Below, one piece after another: positions 15,772 through 24,273 of a stretch of 64,000 bases of DNA. Every line of letters starts with the position of its first letter. Position 1 is the stretch's first letter. A program made the position numbers and the translations under genes. The notes under the pieces are model-generated. The model saw nothing but the letters and a program-made list of their open reading frames with translations, made no database searches and had not been told where the DNA came from. This stretch comes from Methylobacterium sp. J-048 (GTDB lineage Bacteria > Pseudomonadota > Alphaproteobacteria > Rhizobiales > Beijerinckiaceae): the NCBI RefSeq assembly GCF_022829515.1, contig NZ_JAKSYL010000287.1:186001-250000 (forward strand), in the 5' to 3' direction.

Positions 15772-16505
15772 TCGCGCGTCCGCAGCCAGCGAAGCGCACC
15801 CTCGGCATTGGGCACGCTCGGCACGTCGGGCTTTTCAGGCCGGCGCACCATCACCACCGGGATCGCGAGGCTGCGCGCCGCCGCGATCTTGCCGTAGGTC
15901 GCCGCCCCGCCGGAATTCTTGCTGACCAGGATTTCGGTGCCGGCGGCGCGCATCAGCGCCGCCTCGGCCGCCGCGTCGAACGGGCCTCGCGTCTCGATGG
16001 CGGTGAGGTGTGGGACCGGCAGAACCGATTCGAGCGGCTCGACGCTGCGCGCCAGGTAGGCGTGCTGCGGCGCCGTCGCGAAGGCGCCGGCCTCTTGCCG
16101 ACCGATCGTCAGGAACACCCTCCGCGGCTCTCGCCCGAGGGCGGCGACCGCCTCTTCCATGGATCCGACCTCGGTCCAGAGGTCGCCGGATGCGCGGCTC
16201 CAGGCCGGGCGGCGGATCGCAAGCAGCGGCACGCCCACGGTGACCGCGGCGGCGGCGGCGTTGCCCGAGATCGTCGCCGCGAACGGGTGGGTCGCGTCGA
16301 TCAGGCGATCGATGTTTTCGCGACGCAGATAAGCGGCGAGGCCTTCTGCGCCGCCGAAGCCGCCGATCCGGGTCGGTACCGGTTCGGGCTTCGGCGCGGC
16401 GGTCCGGCCGGCGAGCGACAACGTCACGGCGCAATCATCCCGGTCGGCCAGAGCCCGCGCCAGGGCGCTCGCCTCGCCGGTTCCGCCGAGGATCAGGATT
16501 CGCAT
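15738..16505 (-). CDS. cobK: Precorrin-6A reductase CobK
   Basis: The product is 255 residues from ATG 16505; ATGs at 16520 and 16535 are possible. CobK reduces precorrin-6A to precorrin-6B with NADPH. The Rossmann start MRILILGGTGEASALARAL is clear, followed by IDATHPFAATIS and EILVSKNSGGAATYGKI. It is the only cob gene here on the minus strand. Its start codon lies 28 nt from that of the divergent cobL, and its 3' end overlaps cobJ by 34 nt. Its promoter must lie within the 5' end of cobL. Confidence 0.93.
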   Translation of the reverse strand: MRILILGGTGEASALARALADRDDCAVTLSLAGRTAAPKPEPVPTRIGGFGGAEGLAAYLRRENIDRLIDATHPFAATISGNAAAAAVTVGVPLLAIRRPAWSRASGDLWTEVGSMEEAVAALGREPRRVFLTIGRQEAGAFATAPQHAYLARSVEPLESVLPVPHLTAIETRGPFDAAAEAALMRAAGTEILVSKNSGGAATYGKIAAARSLAIPVVMVRRPEKPDVPSVPNAEGALRWLRTRDHAGPATLREV

Positions 16506-16533
16506 CGCGCCGCCGCTCATGGGGGCCTTGTCC

Positions 16534-17766
16534 ATGAGCGCTGAGCCCCTGTCGAGCCGGCCTGCGGCCAGGCGCTGGCTGTCGATCGTCGGCATCGGCG
16601 AGGACGGGCGGGACGGGCTCACACCCGCCGCCGCCGCGGCCCTGGATGCTGCCAAGGTCGTCTATGGCGGCCGGCGCCACCTGGCCCTGGCCGCGCCTCT
16701 CGATGTCGAGACCCGGCCCTGGCCGAGCCCGATCCACGACGCCTATCCGGAGATCCTGGCTCGGCGCGGCCAGCCGACCTGCATCCTCGCCACCGGCGAC
16801 CCGTTCCACTACGGCATCGGCGCCGAGATCGCCCGGCTGGTGCCGCCCGCCGAGATCCGCGCCTTCCCGCAACCCTCGGCCTTCAGCCTCGCCTGCGCGC
16901 GGCTCGGCTGGCCGCTCGCCGAATGCGGCCTCGTCACCCTGCACGGCCGAGCGCTCGCCCGGATCGTCCCGCATATCCAGCCGGGCGCGCGCCTCCTCGT
17001 GCTCTCCTGGGACGGCACGACGCCGGCGGCGTTGGCGGCCGTGCTCACCGAGCGCGGCTTCGGCGCCTCGACCGTCACCGTCCTGGAGGCGATGGGTGGC
17101 CCGCGCGAGCGGATCCGCGCGGCGAAGGCCGATGCCTTCGACCTTGCTGCGATCGACCCACTCAACACCGTGGCGATCGCCATTGGGGGCGCGGGACACG
17201 CGCTGCCGCTGGCGCCCGGCCTGGATGACGCGCTGTTCGAGAATGACGGGCAGCTGACCAAGGCCGAGATCCGGGCGCTGACGCTGGCGGCCCTGCGTCC
17301 GCATCCGGGCCTGCATCTCTGGGATGTCGGGGCCGGCGCGGGCTCCATCGCGATCGAGTGGATGCTGCGCCATCCGAGCCTGCGGGCCACCGCCATCGAG
17401 GCGCGCCCGGATCGGGCCGAGCGAATGTTTTTCAATGCTCAGACCCTGGGGGTTCCGGATCTGACAGTGATCACCGGCACGGCGCCTGCGGCGCTCGCCG
17501 GCCTGGCTGCTCCGGATGCCATCTTCATCGGCGGCGGCGTCTCCGAGCCCGGGATTCTGTCGGCCGCGCTGGCAGCCCTGAGGTCCGGCGGCCGCTGCGT
17601 CGCCAATGCGGTGACGCTCCAGGGCGAGGCGGCGCTGCTCGCGGCCTTCGCTGCGCACGGCGGCAGCCTGCGGCGGTTCTCGGTGGATCGGGCGAGCCCG
17701 GTCGGCAGCCTGCACGGCTGGCGGCCGGCGATGCCGGTGACCCAATGGGCCTGGACCAAGCCATGA
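16534..17766 (+). CDS. cobL: Precorrin-6Y C5,15-methyltransferase (decarboxylating) CobL
   Basis: The product is 410 residues from ATG 16534; ATG 16519 is an alternative. It is a two-domain enzyme. The N-terminal half (CbiE type) starts SIVGIGEDGRDGLTPAA and has ATGDPFHYGIGAEI. The C-terminal half (CbiT type) has the SAM motif LHLWDVGAGAGSIAIEWM and AIFIGGGVSEPGIL. It methylates C5 and C15 and removes the C12 acetate carboxyl. It overlaps cobE by 4 nt (ATGA). Confidence 0.94.
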   Translation: MSAEPLSSRPAARRWLSIVGIGEDGRDGLTPAAAAALDAAKVVYGGRRHLALAAPLDVETRPWPSPIHDAYPEILARRGQPTCILATGDPFHYGIGAEIARLVPPAEIRAFPQPSAFSLACARLGWPLAECGLVTLHGRALARIVPHIQPGARLLVLSWDGTTPAALAAVLTERGFGASTVTVLEAMGGPRERIRAAKADAFDLAAIDPLNTVAIAIGGAGHALPLAPGLDDALFENDGQLTKAEIRALTLAALRPHPGLHLWDVGAGAGSIAIEWMLRHPSLRATAIEARPDRAERMFFNAQTLGVPDLTVITGTAPAALAGLAAPDAIFIGGGVSEPGILSAALAALRSGGRCVANAVTLQGEAALLAAFAAHGGSLRRFSVDRASPVGSLHGWRPAMPVTQWAWTKP

Positions 17767-18167
17767 GCGACCGGATCGTCGCCGGGATCGGATTTCGGCG
17801 CGGCACGGGCGCCGACGAAATCGCCGCGCTGATCGCCCGCGCCCTCGGGGCGATCGGCGCCCCCCATGCCGATCTCGCGGCCATCGCGACTGCAGCCGAT
17901 CGGGCCGCGGAACCGTCGATCCGTCAGGCGGCATCGAAATTCGGCCTGTCGCCCTGCTCGGTTGAACCGGCGGCCCTGGAAGCCTGCGACCCAAAGGTCG
18001 TCACGCGCTCCGCTCGGATCGAGCGCCTGCGCGGGGTCGGTTCCCTGGCCGAGGCGGCGGCGCTCGCGGCGGCGGGGCCGGAGAGCCGCCTCGCCCTCCC
18101 CCGCATCGCCAGCGACGGCGCGACCTGCGCCCTCGCGATCCCGCACGACAAAGCTCGGCACCCATGA
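17763..18167 (+). CDS. cobE: Cobalamin biosynthesis protein CobE (CbiG C-terminal-like)
   Basis: The product is 134 residues. The N-terminal IVAGIGFRRGTGADEIAALI matches the CobE/CbiG C-terminal domain, a small protein needed for cobalamin synthesis without a settled biochemical step. The segment PKVVTRSARIERLRGVGSLAEAAAL is typical. Overlaps with cobL upstream and cobM downstream (both ATGA) place it in the same translationally coupled run. Confidence 0.88.
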   Translation: MSDRIVAGIGFRRGTGADEIAALIARALGAIGAPHADLAAIATAADRAAEPSIRQAASKFGLSPCSVEPAALEACDPKVVTRSARIERLRGVGSLAEAAALAAAGPESRLALPRIASDGATCALAIPHDKARHP

Positions 18168-18940
18168 CCGTCCACTTCATCGGCGCCGGCCCCGGCGCCG
18201 CCGACCTGATCACGGTGCGCGGCCGCGACCGCATCGCCGCCTGCCCGGTCTGCCTCTATGCCGGCTCCCTGGTGGCGCCCGAGATCCTCGGCTGGTGTCC
18301 GCCGAGCGCCCGGATCATCGACACGGCGCCCCTGGACCTCGACGCGATCATCGCCGAGATCGAGGCCGCAGAGTCCCGTGGACAGGACGTGGCGCGGCTG
18401 CATTCGGGCGACCTGTCGATCTGGAGCGCGCTCGCCGAGCAGATGCGCCGGCTCGACCGGCTCGGCATCGCCTACACGGTTACGCCGGGGGTGCCAGCCT
18501 TCGCGGCGGCCGCCGCGATGCTGCGGCGCGAGCTGACCGTGCCGGGCGTGGCGCAATCGGTCGTCCTGACCCGCACCTCCGGCCGGGCGAGCGCGATGCC
18601 GGAGCGGGAGACGCTGGCAGCGTTCGCCGCCACCGGCGCGACGCTGGCGATCCATCTGTCCATCCACGTCGTGGAGAAGGTCGCGGCCGAATTGATCCCG
18701 TTCTACGGAGCGGCCTGCCCGGCGGCCGCGGTGTTCCGCGTCTCGTGGCCGGACGAACGGGCGCTGGTGGGCGACTTGGCCGGGCTGCCCGGACTCGTCG
18801 CCGAGGCCGGCCTCGAGCGCACCGCGCTGATCCTGGTCGGCCCCGCGCTCGCCGCCTCCGATTTCCGCGACAGCGCGCTCTACGCCCCCGACTACGACCG
18901 GCGCTACCGTCCCGGTGGCACCGTCGGGAGCGCGGTATGA
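18164..18940 (+). CDS. cobM: Precorrin-4 C11-methyltransferase CobM
   Basis: The product is 258 residues. CobM transfers the SAM methyl group to C11 of precorrin-4. Tetrapyrrole methylase motifs are VHFIGAGPGAADLITVRG at the start, VARLHSGDLSIWSAL mid-protein and VTPGVPAFAAAAAMLRREL. In many alphaproteobacterial clusters cobF (precorrin-6A synthase) is near here, but none lies between cobM and cobB. Confidence 0.95.
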   Translation: MTVHFIGAGPGAADLITVRGRDRIAACPVCLYAGSLVAPEILGWCPPSARIIDTAPLDLDAIIAEIEAAESRGQDVARLHSGDLSIWSALAEQMRRLDRLGIAYTVTPGVPAFAAAAAMLRRELTVPGVAQSVVLTRTSGRASAMPERETLAAFAATGATLAIHLSIHVVEKVAAELIPFYGAACPAAAVFRVSWPDERALVGDLAGLPGLVAEAGLERTALILVGPALAASDFRDSALYAPDYDRRYRPGGTVGSAV

Positions 18941-20256
18941 GCGCCCCCGGCCTGCTGGTCGCGGCACCGCGCTCGAGTTCCGGCAAGACCACCGTCACCC
19001 TCGCACTGATGCGGGCGCTGAGCCGGCGGGGCCTGCGCGTGCGCGGCGCCAAATGCGGCCCGGATTACATCGACCCGGCCTTCCATCGCGCCGCGACCGG
19101 CCAGCCGAGCTTCAACCTCGACAGCTTCGCCATGGAGCCCGGTCTCATGGACGCGCTGGCGGGCGAGACGGCGGCGGAGGCCGACATCGTGGTCGCCGAG
19201 GGCTCCATGGGCCTGTTCGACGGCGTCCGGGCGGCAGAGAGCCGGACCGGGGCCAATGCCGACATCGCCGCCCGCTACGGCTGGCCGGTGGTGCTGGTGG
19301 TCGACGTCTCCGGGGCGGCGCAATCGGCCGCCGCCGTGGCGCTCGGCTGCAAGCTCTACGATCCGCGGATCCGGCTCGCCGGGGTGATCCTCAACAAGGT
19401 CGCGAGCGCCCGCCACCGCCGCCTGGTGGAAGCCGGGATGGAGCGCGTGGGGCTTCCGGTCCTCGGCGCGCTGATGCGCGACGCCGCGTTGGTCCTGCCC
19501 GAGCGCCATCTCGGCCTGGTCCAAGCCGGCGAGACCGCCGACCTGGAGGCACGGCTCGATCGTCTGGCTGATCTGGCCGAGGCCGGCATCGACCTCGACG
19601 CCGTGTTCGCCTGCGCGGATGGCGCCATCCCGGCCTCAGGCGGCGTACTGCCGCGCCCGCCCGGGCAGCGCATCGCGGTCGCCCGGGATGCGGCGTTCAG
19701 CTTCCTCTACCCGCATCTCGAAGCCGGCTGGCGCTTGGCCGGGGCCGAACTCGTGCCGTTCTCACCGCTTGCCGACGAGGCGCCCCCGGAGGATTGCGAC
19801 ACCTGCTGGCTGCCGGGCGGATATCCGGAGCTACATGCGGGCCGGCTAACTGCAGCCTACCGCTTCCTCGGCGGTCTGCGCGCCTTCGCGGCCACGCGCC
19901 CGGTCCACGGCGAGTGCGGCGGCTATATGGTGCTGGGGGATACCCTGGAGGATGCGGACGGCATCACGCACGCCATGGCCGGCCTGCTCCCGGTCGCCAC
20001 GTCGTACGCCAAACGCAAGCTGCATCTCGGCTACCGCATCGCGCGGCTCTGCAGCGACAGTCCCCTGGGCCGGTGTGGGGCGCGGGTCGTGGGCCATGAA
20101 TTCCATTACGCCAGCGAACTGTCGCCGGCCGCCGCGGAGGCGGACGCCCTGGCCCGCGTCACCGACGCGGAGGGCATCGATCACGGTCTGGCCGGACACC
20201 GGGTCGGCCTCGTGGGCGGCAGCTTCTTTCACCTGATCGCGGCGGACGAGGGGTGA
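18937..20256 (+). CDS. cobB: Hydrogenobyrinate a,c-diamide synthase CobB
   Basis: The product is 439 residues from the ATG overlapping the cobM stop. CobB amidates the a and c carboxylates using glutamine and ATP, making the substrate of CobNST. The N-terminal dethiobiotin-synthase-like P-loop is APRSSSGKTTV, with GAKCGPDYIDPAFH next. The C-terminal class I glutaminase half has DTCWLPGGYPELHA, the nucleophile Cys in VHGECGGYMVLG, and HEFHYA. It is the last gene of the cob run. Confidence 0.95.
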   Translation: MSAPGLLVAAPRSSSGKTTVTLALMRALSRRGLRVRGAKCGPDYIDPAFHRAATGQPSFNLDSFAMEPGLMDALAGETAAEADIVVAEGSMGLFDGVRAAESRTGANADIAARYGWPVVLVVDVSGAAQSAAAVALGCKLYDPRIRLAGVILNKVASARHRRLVEAGMERVGLPVLGALMRDAALVLPERHLGLVQAGETADLEARLDRLADLAEAGIDLDAVFACADGAIPASGGVLPRPPGQRIAVARDAAFSFLYPHLEAGWRLAGAELVPFSPLADEAPPEDCDTCWLPGGYPELHAGRLTAAYRFLGGLRAFAATRPVHGECGGYMVLGDTLEDADGITHAMAGLLPVATSYAKRKLHLGYRIARLCSDSPLGRCGARVVGHEFHYASELSPAAAEADALARVTDAEGIDHGLAGHRVGLVGGSFFHLIAADEG

Positions 20257-20287
20257 GACGCCATGCGAGCGGCAGGCCTGAAACGAA

Positions 20288-20322
20288 AAGCGCTCCACGA
20301 TCGGCCTGATCGTGAAGCGCTT
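20288..20322. terminator. Hairpin between convergent cobB and XRE gene
   Basis: Arms of 15 nt (AAGCGCTCCACGATC and its complement, with one G-T pair) flank a 5-nt loop. It lies 31 nt after the cobB stop and 24 nt before the end of the opposing gene. There is no U-run, but the position suits a bidirectional terminator. Confidence 0.5.
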
Positions 20323-20346
20323 CGCTGATTCCGCAATTGGATAGGA

Positions 20347-20754
20347 TCAGGCGGGATCCGTCGCCGGCGGCGCGCTGCGGGCCTGCGCGAGGCGGGCGGC
20401 GCTGCGAACCAGGGCCAGGACATCCCGGCGCATCTGCTCGTCCTCGATCTGCGCGTAGGCGCGCAGCAGTTCGATCGCACCATGCGCGCTGAGGAAGCCG
20501 AATACGTCCTCCTGCGCGCTCTCGCGCGTCTCGCTCTCCTCGAAGAACGCGGAGACCGGCACTTCGAGCAGGCGCGCGATCTCACGCAGCCGGCCGGCTC
20601 CGACGCGGTTCTGGCCCTTCTCGTATTTCTGAACCTGCTGGAACGTGACGCCGACAGCATTGCCGAGCGCGGTCTGGCTGAGACCGCGCGCCTTGCGCAA
20701 TGCGGTGATGCGGATGCCGACCAGACGATCGACGTCGGTGGTCTGTTTCGGCAT
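20347..20754 (-). CDS. XRE family transcriptional regulator
   Basis: The product is 135 residues from ATG 20754; upstream in-frame codons to 20988 look like untranslated leader. The N-terminal helix-turn-helix is RITALRKARGLSQTALGNAVGVTFQQVQKYEKGQNRVGAGRLREIARLL, followed by a helical C-terminal domain with EDEQMRRDVLALVRSAARLAQ. This is the form of small cytoplasmic DNA-binding regulators abundant in Rhizobiales. No target is visible. The 487-nt gap upstream may include its own control region. Confidence 0.85.
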   Translation of the reverse strand: MPKQTTDVDRLVGIRITALRKARGLSQTALGNAVGVTFQQVQKYEKGQNRVGAGRLREIARLLEVPVSAFFEESETRESAQEDVFGFLSAHGAIELLRAYAQIEDEQMRRDVLALVRSAARLAQARSAPPATDPA

Positions 20755-21241
20755 CAGATGACTAATCGTGTCCTTGTCCACGCTCTGAACAGCGTCCCCT
20801 TGCGGATCCGGTGTTCCCGCCTCGCTATCGCGCCGCTTCACCGTCCGACCCTCGATCTCATATCGCGCCTGTACCTGCCGTGTGGTGTCGCACGCTAGAG
20901 CAGCAGCCGATTGCATTGCAAACGGCAACACCTCTAAGCCCTTATTGTCGCCTGCTCCCACGTGCCGAACAAGAAAACACGTTGACAATGGGCGCTATAG
21001 CAATCGGTCGACACGCCGACTGCGGCACACTGTGGGCCATACGGCAATTGGACACCAAGTTGTTAGGCCCCGCAAGTCAAACACTACATCTTGTGGTTTA
21101 ACCTAACGTATCTTTGAAACATTGTTGCTCAAATGTCGATCGATTACGTCTGCGCAGTCCTTCACGCGCGCCGCGTCGCCGCAGCAGGGCTCGCCCAGAC
21201 GGTCTTGAGGGCCTAATTTCGCTGTTTCACCGGAGAACACC
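20755..21241. other. Intergenic region between XRE gene and monooxygenase gene
   Basis: These 487 nt between divergent genes are clearly richer in A+T than the flanks. They must contain both promoters, but no hexamer pair with good spacing and no strong inverted repeat was found. A GGAG lies 9 nt before the downstream ATG. No credible small gene or RNA was seen. Confidence 0.5.
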
Positions 21242-21589
21242 ATGTTTATCGCGATGAATCGCTTCAAGGTCGTTAAGGATGCGACCGAGGACTTCGAGGC
21301 CGTCTGGCTCGGCCGCGACAGCCACCTCGGCGAGATGGAAGGCTTCGTCGAGTTCCATCTGCTCCGCGGGCCGGAGCATGAGGATCACGTCCTCTACGCC
21401 TCCCACACGGTCTGGCGGTCCCGCGCCGCGTTCGAGGCGTGGACGCGCTCCGAGCAGTTCCGCAAGGCCCATAGCCGGGCGCCCTCGACCAAGCCGCTGT
21501 ATCTCGGTCACCCGCAATTCGAGGGTTTCGAGATGGTTCAGACGGTCGGCGGCGCGGGCGATACCGAGCAGCACGCCGCTGCCGTCTGA
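21242..21589 (+). CDS. Antibiotic biosynthesis monooxygenase / IsdG-type heme-degrading protein
   Basis: The product is 115 residues. MFIAMNRFKVVKDATEDFEAVW, then GFVEFHLLRGPE and LYASHTVWRSRAAFEAWTRSEQFRKAH, match the ferredoxin-like ABM fold, closest in pattern to IsdG/HmoB-type heme oxygenases (conserved Asn6 and Trp residues). These cytosolic enzymes open the heme ring to release iron. No heme transporter lies beside it, so the heme role is inferred from sequence pattern. It is a single-gene unit with its own terminator. Confidence 0.75.
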   Translation: MFIAMNRFKVVKDATEDFEAVWLGRDSHLGEMEGFVEFHLLRGPEHEDHVLYASHTVWRSRAAFEAWTRSEQFRKAHSRAPSTKPLYLGHPQFEGFEMVQTVGGAGDTEQHAAAV

Positions 21590-21611
21590 CGCTGCGGTTC
21601 ATCATTCTGTG

Positions 21612-21647
21612 AGCGCTCGCTGCCGGACCGGTGGCGGGCGCTTTTTT
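21612..21647 (+). terminator. Rho-independent terminator after the monooxygenase gene
   Basis: A GC-rich stem with 12 of 15 positions paired (AGCGCTCGCTGCCGG against CCGGTGGCGGGCGCT) is followed by six T residues. It begins 22 nt after the stop codon. Confidence 0.85.
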
Positions 21648-22017
21648 GATTCGCGGACATCGCGAACCGCACGCGCGGGTCGCGTCGCCGAACCACCCAC
21701 GCTCACCGGAGCTTTGGCCAAGCTTCGCGCGGCGACGAAATTCAACCGCTCAGAAATATTCTGACGTTACAACGCAACTGCTGGTAACGGATTCTCGCAC
21801 TCAGGCCGATCTCAAGTGACTGTAATCCGGCAACTCAGCATTTACCATGTATTGCCGGCGGTCCGACGTTCGCTTACATGGGCGCCGATTACGATGCGAC
21901 CGAATCACCGAACGTTGCGGCTCACCCCTTGCTCCGTCATCGGCAGATGCCGGCGCTGAAATCTTTCGTGTTTCAGACTGGTACAAAGTCCGATCAAACC
22001 GGGACGTGGCGGGCCAG
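21648..22017. other. Intergenic region before the exopolysaccharide gene
   Basis: These 370 nt, richer in A+T than the neighbours, presumably hold the promoter of the following gene. The reading frame of that gene is open through part of this region (from 21847), but the upstream residues do not resemble the family. No firm promoter, repeat or small gene was identified. Confidence 0.5.
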
Positions 22018-23523
22018 ATGTTTCACGAACGGGTTCCGGAGACGTTTCAGGCTTTGCCGACCTCGGCCGAACGCCGTCGCAGCGTGTGGTCCGCGCTCCT
22101 GCCGCGCCGCGGGCGCGCCGTGGCGCGGATGGCCCTGTCGTCGTCCCTGGCTCTGGCCGACATCGCGGCGATCCTCGCCGTCATCCTGACGGTCGAGTTC
22201 GGCTACCAAGTCGTCTTCGCCGGTGACAGCCTCTGGGTGACGAGCTTCCGCAGCCTGCGGCTCGCCGCACTGCTTAGCGCCATCATCGTCGCGACGAACG
22301 GCCTGCGGGAAGATTACAGCCTCGACGGCATCATGGCGCAGAAGCTGAATTTTCAGCGCATGGCCTCGCTCTGGCTGGTGGCCTGGGCCGCGGTGCTGGT
22401 GGTCGGCTTCCTGACCAAGACGACCAACGATTATTCCCGCATCGTCTCGATCACCGCCTTCGTCCTCGGGCTGCCCGCCCTGGTCCTGACCCGCACGGTG
22501 GCGATCCGCCTGGTGCGCCGCAGCCTCGCCTCCGGTTCAGCCTCCGCCAGCCGCGTCCACCTGGTCGGCTATGAGGAGGACATCGCCCGGTTCTATGCCA
22601 GCCACGAGGCGGACCAGCTCGGCTCGAGGATCGTCGGCACCAGCTACCTGCGTCGGGTCGATCCCGGCGCCGACACCGTGTCCCGCCACGACCAGTTGCA
22701 GGAGGATCTCGACCTCGCCGTGTCGGTGGTCCGCTTCCTCCGGCCGGACGACGTCTTCGTGCTGGTGCCGTGGACCGACACCGCCGAGATCGAACGCTGC
22801 ATCGATGCGTTCCTGCGGGTGCCCTCCGCCCTGCATCTGCGTCCCGGCAGCGTGCTCGACCGGTTCCCCGACATGCAGGTCGCCCGGGTCGGCGGCGTCT
22901 CCGGCATCAATATCGGCCGGCGGCCGCTCAACGTCGCCGAGATCGTCCTGAAGCGGGCCCTCGACCTGACCGTCGCGGCGATCGCCCTGGTGTCGCTGTC
23001 GCCGCTGCTGGCCGCGATCGCCGTGGCGATCAAGCTCGACAGCCCGGGCCCGGTCTTCTTCCGCCAGAAGCGTTACGGCTTCAACCAGCAGCCCTTCGGC
23101 GTCTTCAAGTTCCGGTCGATGCGGGCCGACGCCAACGCGGTGTTCAAGCAGGCGACCCGCAACGACAGCCGCATCACGCAGGTCGGCGCGATCCTGCGGC
23201 GGACGAACCTCGACGAGCTGCCCCAGCTGCTCAACGTCCTCAAGGGCGAGATGTCGCTTGTCGGCCCGCGCCCCCACGCCCTGGCGCATGACCGAAGCTT
23301 CGAGCGGCGCATCGCCCTCTACGCCCGTCGGCACAACGTGCGCCCCGGCATCACCGGCTGGGCCCAGGTCAACGGCTATCGGGGCGAGACCCTGACCGAT
23401 CTCGACATGGAGCGGCGCGTCTCCTGCGACCTGCACTACATCGACAATTGGTCGATCTGGTTCGACCTCCAGATCATGATCCAGACGATCGTCTCGCGCC
23501 GGGCCTACAAGAACGCCCGCTGA
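22018..23523 (+). CDS. Exopolysaccharide-initiating polyprenyl glycosylphosphotransferase (WcaJ-like)
   Basis: The product is 501 residues from ATG 22018. The N-terminal half has four to five membrane segments and a CoA-binding-like cytosolic domain. The C-terminal bacterial sugar-transferase domain begins LKRALDLTVAAIALVSLSPLL and has SPGPVFFRQKRYGFN, FKFRSMRADA, RRTNLDELPQLLNVLKGEMSLVGPRP and RPGITGWAQVNGYRGET. Such inner-membrane enzymes transfer hexose-1-phosphate to undecaprenyl phosphate, the first step of capsule or exopolysaccharide synthesis. No other polysaccharide genes are adjacent, though uppP lies 5.4 kb downstream. Confidence 0.92.
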   Translation: MFHERVPETFQALPTSAERRRSVWSALLPRRGRAVARMALSSSLALADIAAILAVILTVEFGYQVVFAGDSLWVTSFRSLRLAALLSAIIVATNGLREDYSLDGIMAQKLNFQRMASLWLVAWAAVLVVGFLTKTTNDYSRIVSITAFVLGLPALVLTRTVAIRLVRRSLASGSASASRVHLVGYEEDIARFYASHEADQLGSRIVGTSYLRRVDPGADTVSRHDQLQEDLDLAVSVVRFLRPDDVFVLVPWTDTAEIERCIDAFLRVPSALHLRPGSVLDRFPDMQVARVGGVSGINIGRRPLNVAEIVLKRALDLTVAAIALVSLSPLLAAIAVAIKLDSPGPVFFRQKRYGFNQQPFGVFKFRSMRADANAVFKQATRNDSRITQVGAILRRTNLDELPQLLNVLKGEMSLVGPRPHALAHDRSFERRIALYARRHNVRPGITGWAQVNGYRGETLTDLDMERRVSCDLHYIDNWSIWFDLQIMIQTIVSRRAYKNAR

Positions 23524-23527
23524 CGCC

Positions 23528-24013
23528 TTAGCCGGCTTCCTGCCGCCCCCGGCAGGCGCCGCAATCGCCCTCGACCTCCAGGATGCTGTGGGCCGGCGTG
23601 AAGCCGGCCCGCTTCAGGGTGCGGTCGAGACCGTCCTCCAGCTCCTCCGAGGAGGCTTCGTCGACGCCGCCGCAGCTGCGGCAGATCAGGAAGACGACCC
23701 CCTCCCCCGGGGCGTGCCCGTGGGCGCAGGGGATGAACGCGTTGCGACTGGCGATCCGATGGACGAGGCCCTGCTGCATCAGGAAATCGAGGGCGCGATA
23801 CACCGAGACCGGCGCCACGCGCTTACCCGGCGCGCTCAGCGTCTCGGCGATGTCGTAGGCGCCCTGGGCCTTGCCGGCCTCGGCCACCGCCTCCATCACC
23901 TCCCGGCGCAGCGGCGTGAATTGCAGCCCGCGCTCGCGACAGACGGATTCCGCCCGCGCGAGCATGTCGCCGACGCCTGCCTGGCACGCGTCGTGACCCT
24001 CGTGACGGTGCAT
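23528..24013 (-). CDS. zur: Fur family regulator, probable Zur
   Basis: The product is 161 residues with a His-rich N-terminus (MHRHEGHDAC). The winged-helix DNA-binding region is RGLQFTPLRREVMEAVAEAGKAQGAYDIAETL, with VSVYRALDFLMQQGLVHRI next. The metal sites include FLICRSCGGVDE and the C-terminal CGACRG. It is divergent from a zinc ABC transporter, which indicates zinc rather than iron sensing. With zinc bound it should repress the znu genes, probably through the palindrome at 24055-24067. Confidence 0.88.
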   Translation of the reverse strand: MHRHEGHDACQAGVGDMLARAESVCRERGLQFTPLRREVMEAVAEAGKAQGAYDIAETLSAPGKRVAPVSVYRALDFLMQQGLVHRIASRNAFIPCAHGHAPGEGVVFLICRSCGGVDEASSEELEDGLDRTLKRAGFTPAHSILEVEGDCGACRGRQEAG

Positions 24014-24054
24014 GTGTGCTCCAACCCGAAAACCGCCGGTTGTCCGGCGGGTTT

Positions 24055-24067
24055 GTTACAGTGTATC
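24055..24067. promoter_or_regulatory. Candidate Zur operator
   Basis: GTTACA-G-TGTATC is an inverted repeat with one mismatch in 6-nt half-sites. It lies 41 nt before the zur start and upstream of the znu genes, where a shared Zur site would be expected. It is roughly similar in shape to alphaproteobacterial Zur boxes. Confidence 0.5.
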
Positions 24068-24138
24068 ACCGCAGCCCCGGACCGCACCAGTAGCCCGATG
24101 GGTCCCCGCGCCAGCCCGCGCGCGCGACTGAGGACGTC

Positions 24139-24273
24139 TTGCCCCCCATCTCCAGCCCACGCCAAGCGAGTCCGCGATCCCTATTCCGCAGCGGCATCGG
24201 CCCGCGCCTCGCCCTCGCGGTGATGCTGTCGGGTCTGGTCTGGCTGGTGATCGCCTGGGCGCTTGCCGCATGA
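24139..24273 (+). CDS. Small single-pass membrane protein upstream of znuC
   Basis: The product is 44 residues from TTG 24139, preceded by GAGGA with 4 nt spacing. The C-terminal half is a membrane segment (LALAVMLSGLVWLVIAWALAA) after a short basic N-terminus. Its stop overlaps the znuC start (ATGA), which suggests translational coupling. No ATG or GTG lies in frame between the preceding stop and the TTG. It has no recognised family. It could be a leader that couples znuC translation or a small partner of the transporter. Confidence 0.45.
   Translation: MPPISSPRQASPRSLFRSGIGPRLALAVMLSGLVWLVIAWALAA

Noticed and set aside
20982..21003. TTGACA followed by TATAGC as a promoter
   Set aside because: The spacer is only about 8 nt, too short for a sigma70 promoter.
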